Origin: Eutrophocola sp964601805
Lineage (GTDB): Bacteria; Pseudomonadota; Gammaproteobacteria; Pseudomonadales; Pseudohongiellaceae
Direction: 5' to 3'
Assembly (NCBI GenBank): GCA_964601805.1
Contig: CAZROW010000092.1
Span: forward strand, 1-8,132
DNA: 8,132 nt
The notes beneath the pieces are model-generated. The model did no database searches. It saw only the letters and a list, made by a program, of their open reading frames with translations, and was not told where the DNA came from. Within the stretch, counting starts at the first letter, position 1. The number at the start of each line of letters is the position of its first letter. A program made the translations under genes and the position numbers. This document shows positions 1-4,598 of this stretch, piece by piece.

Positions 1-84
1 TGCTGCCAGCATGCAGGAATAGGCTAGTGGTTTTAATCGTGGTTGAAAATTACGGCCGGAACGGCCTGATGATCCAGACTTCAT
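1..84 (-). CDS. N-terminus of an exported protein (partial, runs off left edge)
   Basis: On the minus strand a frame opens at ATG 84-82 and stays open for 28 codons to the window edge. The peptide begins MKSGSSGRSGRNFQPRLKPL and continues AYSCMLAA. A polar, basic n-region (three R, two K) followed by a small hydrophobic run is what the start of a Sec signal peptide looks like. TonB-dependent receptors of marine gammaproteobacteria often begin this way, but that identity is a guess. A strong ribosome site, AGGGGA at 96-91, lies 6 bases before this ATG. Another ATG directly upstream (87-85) is in frame but only 3 bases from the site, so 84 is preferred. The gene is divergent from the VOC gene and would share the AT-rich intergenic region with it. 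I am fairly confident that this is a gene start. The product beyond 'probably exported' is unknown. Confidence 0.6.
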   Translation of the reverse strand, partial: MKSGSSGRSGRNFQPRLKPLAYSCMLAA

Positions 85-87
85 CAT

Positions 88-421
88 ATCTCCCCTCATT
101 TTGTGGTTTTAGTTTTGGTTTTATTATTACTGCTTATGTTAACAGTATTTAAATGTGCAAAGTTGTCAATCACCCCAACCTACTGAATTGTAAGCAATAT
201 TTTGGGGATTGATCTATTTATTTCCCTTATATTTCATGAAGTTATTTTATTTATCATATGATTACAACTAGTTTTTGATTTTCGATATTCGAAACTTCCT
301 GCTCAAAATAAGAACATTTATTCCTTTTTGTTTGCAATATTCAGGGTGAGCGTGAGTTGTCCGTCCCCCTTCAGGTAGAATGATTTGAAAGGTTTCGAAT
401 AATAAAAAAAGGGGGATATCG
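88..421. promoter_or_regulatory. AT-rich divergent intergenic region with candidate promoters
   Basis: This 334-base region separates two divergent gene starts and is markedly richer in A and T than the rest of the window. No convincing gene is visible; the only open frames are short and cross AT-rich sequence. For the leftward gene there is a perfect -35 hexamer TTGACA on the minus strand (169-164), with a weak -10 TACTGT (147-142) at 16-base spacing. For the VOC gene, TAGAAT at 376-381 matches five of six -10 positions and would give a leader of about 34 bases, but I see no good -35. A small inverted repeat, TTTCGA-TAT-TCGAAA, sits near 280-294 and could be an operator or simply AT-rich chance. 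Confidence 0.45.
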
Positions 422-961
422 ATGGCGGAATTCGGTTTTGGACAGCGCACAGGTCAGATCATACAAATGGCCTATGTCATTGAAGATATTCGAGCGGCAA
501 TGAACTGGTGGATCATGGACGGCAATACCGGTCCCTGGTTTCTGCTGGAGAGCTTTACCGGTCCTGACCAGGTATATCGCGACCAGCAATCGCAGGCTGA
601 TGTGGCTCTCGCCATGACCTTTGCCGGGCATATGAATATCGAACTGATACAACCCCGGGATGATCACCCCTCGGTCTACAAGGAAATCATCGACACCCGC
701 GGCTACGGTTTTCACCATATCGGCATAGCCGTTGACGACACCCTGGAGGCTTCACGGGCTTACCAGGCAAGGGGGTTTTCAGAAGCTTTTTCAGCAGACG
801 TGGGCTCAGGCCGTGTCCGCTACATGGATGACGGGGTACGCAACCCCGGTTTCGTGGAACTGATACCGGGCAACGAGGCCATGGATGAGTTGTTCACCGG
901 AATATATCAAGCCTGCATAGATTGGGACGGTTCGGATCCGGTGAGGGCGTTTCCGGAATAA
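422..961 (+). CDS. VOC-superfamily protein (glyoxalase/epimerase-like)
   Basis: This is a 179-residue protein of the vicinal-oxygen-chelate fold, whose members are metal-dependent lyases, isomerases, epimerases or ring-cleavage dioxygenases. Two beta-alpha-beta-beta-beta modules are visible. The first starts with GQIIQMAYVIEDIRAAMNWW (11-30), and the second with GFHHIGIAVDD (96-106). Likely metal ligands in order are Q15, E74 (in MNIELIQP), H99 and E146 (in GFVELIP). This Q-E-H-E set matches the glyoxalase I ligand pattern rather than the H-first pattern of methylmalonyl-CoA epimerase. There is no signal peptide, so it is expected in the cytoplasm. A ribosome site (AAGGGGG, 409-415) stands 6 bases before the ATG. 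The gene is single, transcribed away from the left-edge gene and followed by a REP-like palindrome. The substrate cannot be read from the sequence; a general 'VOC family / Glyoxalase_4-like' call is safest. Confidence 0.85.
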   Translation: MAEFGFGQRTGQIIQMAYVIEDIRAAMNWWIMDGNTGPWFLLESFTGPDQVYRDQQSQADVALAMTFAGHMNIELIQPRDDHPSVYKEIIDTRGYGFHHIGIAVDDTLEASRAYQARGFSEAFSADVGSGRVRYMDDGVRNPGFVELIPGNEAMDELFTGIYQACIDWDGSDPVRAFPE

Positions 962-976
962 AGCAAGGAAAGTTTC

Positions 977-1074
977 GTAGGTCGGCATAAGCGGAGCGTT
1001 TGCCGACAAGGAATATTCCACATGAGGTGAATATCAATGTCGGCAAACAGCGCTTCGCGCTTATGCCGACCTAC
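977..1074. repeat. REP/BIME-like palindromic element, two arms
   Basis: Two inverted arms face each other: GTAGGTCGGCATAAGCGG... (977-1008) and ...CGCTTATGCCGACCTAC (1038-1074), separated by about 29 bases. The arms are near reverse complements of each other. Each can also fold alone, because GTCGGCA pairs with TGCCGAC inside each arm, and the right arm has the inner hairpin AGCGC-TTC-GCGCT. The spacer contains the palindrome GGAATATTCC (1010-1019), and GGAATATTC recurs just after the element (1082-1090). Repeats of this design (GTAGGTCGGCATAAGCG...) are a known dispersed class in gammaproteobacterial genomes, usually between convergent genes. Here the element lies between the VOC and esterase gene ends and may serve as a transcript end or mRNA stabiliser. 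Confidence 0.8.
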
Positions 1075-1111
1075 ATAGTCCGGAATATTCGTTAAAGCCT
1101 AACGTGTCGTT

Positions 1112-1138
1112 CCTTGCTCCTTGTCCCTTGCTCCTTGT
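1112..1138. repeat. Pyrimidine-rich tandem repeat, two copies of a 13-mer
   Basis: The unit CCTTGCTCCTTGT occurs twice (1112-1124 and 1126-1138) with one base between, and each unit itself contains CCTTG and TCCTTG sub-repeats. On the plus strand the tract is almost free of A. On the minus strand it is purine-rich and lies just downstream of the esterase stop codon. Short CCTTG-type tracts of this sort are often found beside REP-like elements, which fits the palindrome 38 bases to the left. No function can be assigned. Confidence 0.6.
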
Positions 1139-1142
1139 TCCT

Positions 1143-1158
1143 GGTGACGTCAGTCACC
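1143..1158. other. Small hairpin across the esterase stop codon
   Basis: GGTGAC (1143-1148) pairs with GTCACC (1153-1158) around a 4-base loop. The stem covers the TGA stop of the leftward esterase gene (1152-1150). No U-run follows on either strand, so it is not a classical intrinsic terminator. It may contribute to 3'-end structure together with the REP-like element, or be chance. Confidence 0.25.
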
Positions 1159-2100
1159 AATCACATCATGATAAAACCGAATCAAGCCATTCGTGATCGT
1201 GGTGTCTTGCGTATCAATACTCATCACATGCGAGACATGGTTATAACCCTGCCACTGGGTGTACAGGGGACAATCCGCATACTTGCGGCACAGTTTGGCG
1301 TACATCTCGGCAACACTGGTTTCGATATTGGCGGGATCGTATTCCGCACTCCAGAGATAGACCGGCACCTGCTGTCCTTCATACGTATCCACAAGACCCA
1401 GGGGTGAACGTGCCTCGGCAATGGTCTGGTCTTCGCCGTAGTATGCCGGGACTCCTGCAGCAAAACCTCCCGAACTGAGAATAGCCGCTTTGACACCGGG
1501 CCCATCCGGTAACTGGGAAGCCTCGTGGAACATGTAGGTCGCCACATGTGTTGAGCCGGCCGAGTTACCCATGATGAAAATATTCTCCGGATCGCCACCG
1601 TATTCATCGATATTTGCCCTGACCCACTCGATGATCATGCGCAGGTCGATGGCACCATCCGGCCAGGTTGCTTCCGGGGCCAGGCGATAGTTGGCATTGA
1701 TACCGATGCCACCCATGCGCGCCACGAATTTGCCGATATTGCTGTAGATCAGGTTATCGGTGGCGGCACTGACCTTGTCACCGCGCACCAGGCCACCGCC
1801 GTGGAAGTAAATCAATACCGGGCCACCTTCACGAAAGCCGTATTCACTGACCCACAGGTCAAAGGTCTGCAACGGGTGATCGCCATAGGCGATATCACCA
1901 TGCAGGACCAGGCCCTCGGAATCCACGGCCCGGTGCAGGGGCGTGTACAGGGCCTGGGTCGCCGTATTCACTTCACCGCTCCACTGTTTACCAATATCGG
2001 CAACACCGCGAAAAGCCGCCTGCAACAGGTCATCCTGCGCGGCGACAGGACTGATCCACGAAACCAGGAAGACAAGAATGAAGACTCGATTCAGGTGCAT
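1150..2100 (-). CDS. Exported alpha/beta-hydrolase (esterase/lipase, HSL-like)
   Basis: This 316-residue serine hydrolase should cleave carboxylic esters outside the cytoplasm. Residues 1-21 form a Sec signal peptide with probable cleavage after PVAA (mature end QDDLL). HGGG at 100-103 is the oxyanion-hole motif typical of hormone-sensitive-lipase and carboxylesterase-type enzymes, and NYRLAPEATWPDGAIDL (137-153) is the usual following block. GNSAG (178-182) is the nucleophile elbow with Ser180. Asp255 (in SAEYDPAN) and His288 or His291 (in NHVSHV) would complete the triad. Cys271 and Cys277 lie close together and could form a disulfide in the periplasm. A strong ribosome site, GAGGAG (2112-2107), sits 6 bases before the ATG. 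The gene follows the VTT membrane-protein gene by a short gap, so the two are probably co-transcribed. The family call is firm; the natural ester is unknown. Confidence 0.88.
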   Translation of the reverse strand: MHLNRVFILVFLVSWISPVAAQDDLLQAAFRGVADIGKQWSGEVNTATQALYTPLHRAVDSEGLVLHGDIAYGDHPLQTFDLWVSEYGFREGGPVLIYFHGGGLVRGDKVSAATDNLIYSNIGKFVARMGGIGINANYRLAPEATWPDGAIDLRMIIEWVRANIDEYGGDPENIFIMGNSAGSTHVATYMFHEASQLPDGPGVKAAILSSGGFAAGVPAYYGEDQTIAEARSPLGLVDTYEGQQVPVYLWSAEYDPANIETSVAEMYAKLCRKYADCPLYTQWQGYNHVSHVMSIDTQDTTITNGLIRFYHDVIGD

Positions 2101-2136
2101 GTAAAACTCCTCTTTACTTGAGTTGTTGCAGGCAAA

Positions 2137-2823
2137 TCATGACGGCAGGTCATTGTCTTGCGCAAGACCATGCTTCCTGCGCAGGTAATTGGCAACCATG
2201 TTGACCAGGTACAGGATGACAACCGGGATCATGACCATTGCCCCATAGAGATCGGTATCACCGAGACTGACCAGCCCGGCCCCCAGGAAACTGTAACTCA
2301 CCGCACCCGGAATGCCGCCAATGAGCGTCAGCAGCCCCAGGCGTCCAGTGCTGATATTGGTCAGCGCCAACAGGATGTTTTGCAGAATGTAGGGCACAAC
2401 AAAAGCTAACCTGACAAGCAAGACCACAACAGTGCCATGGTAGGTCAGCTTGTTGAGCAGGTTTTTGTATTCAGGATTATTCATGACCACACCTCCCATC
2501 CCCCTGAAAACCCGGCGCACGGAAATGGTGGTGGCCATGCAACCCAGGGTGATGCCCACCAGGGCAATGACAGCCCCCTGCACGGGGCCGTAGAAGGCGC
2601 CACATAAAATACACAGCGGCATAAGAATGGGAATAAAAAAGAAGGCACAAACAACAAAGGTGACGATCATATACACAAAACTGAGGGGGCCAAGCCTGCC
2701 CAGCAGGTTTTCCACGGTACTGATGACCATTTCATCCGTGTATTCCGGAAAAAAGTACTTGCGCACCAGGAACACGAGGATACTGAAGATAATCAGGAGC
2801 AGAACGGGATTGACTTTCCTCAC
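2137..2823 (-). CDS. TVP38/TMEM64-family (VTT/SNARE-associated, DedA-like) membrane protein
   Basis: This polytopic inner-membrane protein has about 228 residues. Hydrophobic segments lie at roughly 7-21, 46-66, 68-102, 131-153, 161-186 and 194-213. The central part with PILMPLCILCGAFYGPVQGA followed by LVGITLGCMATTISVRR is the hallmark of the VTT domain, where a re-entrant, glycine-rich segment is followed by an arginine-bearing helix. DedA and VTT proteins are linked to lipid scrambling and membrane homeostasis; this protein's own role is not known. The start is uncertain. The frame is open to a TTG at 2919, which would add 32 polar residues with no ribosome site. GTG at 2832 also lacks a site, while GTG at 2823 has GGTGG 5 bases upstream and gives the natural N-terminus MRKVNPVLLLIIF. 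The esterase gene starts 36 bases past the stop, suggesting an operon. The gene is divergent from the DUF6152 gene. Confidence 0.82.
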   Translation of the reverse strand: MRKVNPVLLLIIFSILVFLVRKYFFPEYTDEMVISTVENLLGRLGPLSFVYMIVTFVVCAFFFIPILMPLCILCGAFYGPVQGAVIALVGITLGCMATTISVRRVFRGMGGVVMNNPEYKNLLNKLTYHGTVVVLLVRLAFVVPYILQNILLALTNISTGRLGLLTLIGGIPGAVSYSFLGAGLVSLGDTDLYGAMVMIPVVILYLVNMVANYLRRKHGLAQDNDLPS

Positions 2824-2936
2824 CGCGACCACCGAGTTGTGATTATTGTTATGGCCAAAAGCATAACACAGGGGCAGACGAATCCTGTTTTCAACGAAAT
2901 TTATCCCCTGCCGCCGCAAAACTTATGCAAGTGCAG

Positions 2937-2981
2937 TATTATTCGTGGCAAAACAATTAACTGTATTGTCAGACCAGGGGG
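2937..2981 (+). promoter_or_regulatory. Weak promoter candidate and ribosome site of the DUF6152 gene
   Basis: TATTAT at 2937-2942 matches five of six -10 bases and would give a leader of about 38 bases, but there is no clear -35. The ribosome site AGGGGG (2976-2981) stands 5 bases before ATG 2987. This site fixes the start there and not at the upstream in-frame GTG at 2945. Confidence 0.35.
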
Positions 2982-2986
2982 CCCTC

Positions 2987-4060
2987 ATGAAGAAACCTAT
3001 CGTTGCACTGCTGCTTTCCGGCAGTTTGCTGATCACTGGCGTTCCGACCGCCCTGCACGCCCATCACAGCTTCTTTGGCCGTTTTGACAACAGCACCCAC
3101 ATGGAACTGGAAGGCGTGGTGACCCGCCTGCACTGGGAAAATCCGCATATCCATATTTTCCTGGAAACGGCAGATGGCACAGAATGGGACCTGGAAAGCG
3201 GCTCACCCACGTTGATGCAGCGTGCCGGCATTCCCCGGGATGCCCTGGAAGAAGGCATGACAGTCAGGGTCGCTGCCTGGCCTCCCCTGACTGACAAGGT
3301 TGAAGCCTTTGCCACCAATGTCCTGTTGCCCGATGGTACCGAGCTGTTGATGCAGACAGGCCAGGAAGCCTACTTCAAGGACGAGGTCACTGGTGACTTT
3401 TCCTACCGCTTTCGTACCGAGGGTGACCGCAGCCAGCCGGAGCGCGGCATCTTTCGCATGTGGACCTTTACCGGTGCCGACGGTTTCCTGTTTCCTGAAT
3501 CCATCAATCGCGACTATGACCTGACCCAGTACCCGCTGACTGATGGTGCACTGGACGTGCTGGCGAATTTCGACATGGCCCGGGACAACCCCACCAACAA
3601 CTGCCAGCCCAAGGGCATGCCGCTGATCATGGAGCAGCCACTGCCCATGGAAATCGTGCGCGAGGGTGACAACGTGGTGCTGCGGATCGAGGAATATGAC
3701 CTGACCCGCACCATTCATATCGGGCAGACGGGCGCACCAGCCGATACACCCTTCACCCTCCTGGGCTACTCCTGGGGCTGGTGGGAAGGTGGCGAACCCT
3801 GGGCGCCCAAAAGCACCCTGGTGGCGCGCACCACTCACATTGGTTTTCCATGGCTGAACCAGCGCGGCATTCCCCTGAGCCGAGCGGCAGGAATCGAAGA
3901 GCGTTTTCAAATGATCGAGGACGGCGCCTTCATGGATTACCAGATGGTCATTACTGATGCCATCAACCTCACTGAACCGGTACACCTGTCCAAGAAATGG
4001 ATTCATGTACCCGGCGTGGAAATCCTGCCCTTTGAATGTGACGAAATCAGTACTGATTAA
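2987..4060 (+). CDS. Exported DUF6152-like two-domain protein
   Basis: This is a 357-residue periplasmic or secreted protein of unknown function. Residues 1-25 (MKKPIVALLLSGSLLITGVP then TALHA) are a clear Sec signal peptide. An in-frame GTG at 2945 would put 14 residues before it, so the ATG at 2987 with AGGGGG upstream is preferred. The mature protein starts HHSFFGRFD (26-34), followed by LEGVVTRLHWENPHIHIFLE (41-60). This HHSF...G.V....W.NPH.H pattern is the DUF6152 signature. The exposed N-terminal histidines and the H55/H57 pair could bind a metal, which is inference. From about residue 236 a second region reads RTIHIG...LGYSWGWWEGGEPW...LVARTTHIGFPWLNQRGIPLS, then EERF, ITDAINLTEPV and a C-terminal PG....F.CD. 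This resembles the repeated domain often fused or paired with DUF6152 in proteobacteria and acidobacteria. A DUF2721 gene follows 12 bases later, so co-transcription is likely. Confidence 0.78.
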   Translation: MKKPIVALLLSGSLLITGVPTALHAHHSFFGRFDNSTHMELEGVVTRLHWENPHIHIFLETADGTEWDLESGSPTLMQRAGIPRDALEEGMTVRVAAWPPLTDKVEAFATNVLLPDGTELLMQTGQEAYFKDEVTGDFSYRFRTEGDRSQPERGIFRMWTFTGADGFLFPESINRDYDLTQYPLTDGALDVLANFDMARDNPTNNCQPKGMPLIMEQPLPMEIVREGDNVVLRIEEYDLTRTIHIGQTGAPADTPFTLLGYSWGWWEGGEPWAPKSTLVARTTHIGFPWLNQRGIPLSRAAGIEERFQMIEDGAFMDYQMVITDAINLTEPVHLSKKWIHVPGVEILPFECDEISTD

Positions 4061-4072
4061 AGGAATCATGTG

Positions 4073-4513
4073 ATGGAGACTTTATTCCAGGTCAGCAGCA
4101 TCTCCAGTGTTATTCAGCTGGCTGTTGCACCGGTATTCCTGCTCGCCGGCATCAGTGGCACCCTGATGGTGATGTCCAATCGTCTTGGCCGCATTGTCGA
4201 TCGTGGGCGTTTCCTGAAGGACAAGAAGCCCGATGCTGATGAAGAAGCAATGAATGAAATTCGTGATGAGCTGAACAGGCTCGATATCCGGGCAGCCTAT
4301 ACCAACTGGGCTATCACCCTGGCCACCTCCTGCGCCCTGCTCATTTGCCTGGTCATTGTTTCCCTGTTCCTGGGCGCCCTGCTCGACGTCAATGTCGCCG
4401 GCTTTGTGGCCTTCCTCTTCGTAGTCGGCATGATGTTCCTGAGTATCGCCCTGGTACTTTTCCTGCGGGAGATTCGCCTGAGTACGTCGGCGTTCCAGTT
4501 TCACGAAGACTGA
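4073..4513 (+). CDS. DUF2721-family small membrane protein
   Basis: This inner-membrane protein has 146 residues and a role that is not established. It has three hydrophobic helices, at about 13-35 (VIQLAVAPVFLLAGISGTLM), 77-103 and 107-132. A charged, probably cytoplasmic segment follows the first helix, and the block NRLGRIVDRGRFL there is the family's best-known stretch. The length matches the usual 130-150 residues of DUF2721. ATG 4073 is taken as the start; GTG directly before it at 4070 is also in frame, and AGGA (4061-4064) serves either. The stop of the DUF6152 gene is only 12 bases upstream, so the two are very probably one operon. The gene ends just before the hairpin that separates it from the convergent receptor gene. 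The family call is strong; the function is open. Confidence 0.85.
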   Translation: METLFQVSSISSVIQLAVAPVFLLAGISGTLMVMSNRLGRIVDRGRFLKDKKPDADEEAMNEIRDELNRLDIRAAYTNWAITLATSCALLICLVIVSLFLGALLDVNVAGFVAFLFVVGMMFLSIALVLFLREIRLSTSAFQFHED

Positions 4514-4534
4514 CAGGCAGTTCCACCAAGCCCG

Positions 4535-4572
4535 AAAAAAAAGGCCGGGTTTCCTGTTCAGGAAACCCGGCC
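4535..4572 (-). terminator. Strong intrinsic terminator for the receptor gene
   Basis: GGCCGGGTTTCCTG (4543-4556) and CAGGAAACCCGGCC (4559-4572) form a perfect 14-bp stem, with the two central bases as the minimal loop. On the minus strand the stem is followed by eight U (plus-strand A at 4535-4542). This is the classical shape of a Rho-independent terminator for the leftward TonB-dependent receptor, whose stop codon is 26 bases upstream. Read rightwards, the same hairpin lies 29 bases after the DUF2721 stop. It could also slow transcription there, although no T-run follows it on that strand. Confidence 0.93.
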
Positions 4573-4598
4573 TCACTTACAGGAGCTGGCGCTCCGTG

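Noticed and set aside
279..290. Shared 12-mer GAATATCGAAAA at 290-279 (minus) and 7370-7381 (plus) as a possible attachment site or operator
   Set aside because: The match is short, AT-rich, and lacks any integrase or flanking duplication; chance is the simpler explanation.
977..1138. CRISPR array
   Set aside because: There are only two inverted, not direct, repeat arms and one short tandem pair, with no regular spacers and no cas gene.
1224..1607. 127-codon minus-strand open frame
   Set aside because: It overlaps the esterase in another frame on the same strand; the esterase carries all catalytic motifs.
3203..4069. 288-codon open frame on the minus strand
   Set aside because: It lies wholly opposite the DUF6152 gene, has no plausible ribosome site or domain, and its translation is atypical; it is a codon-bias shadow.
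4082..4576. 164-codon minus-strand open frame
   Set aside because: It is antisense to the DUF2721 gene and runs through the terminator hairpin; the translation is very rich in Q, E and G without a recognisable fold.
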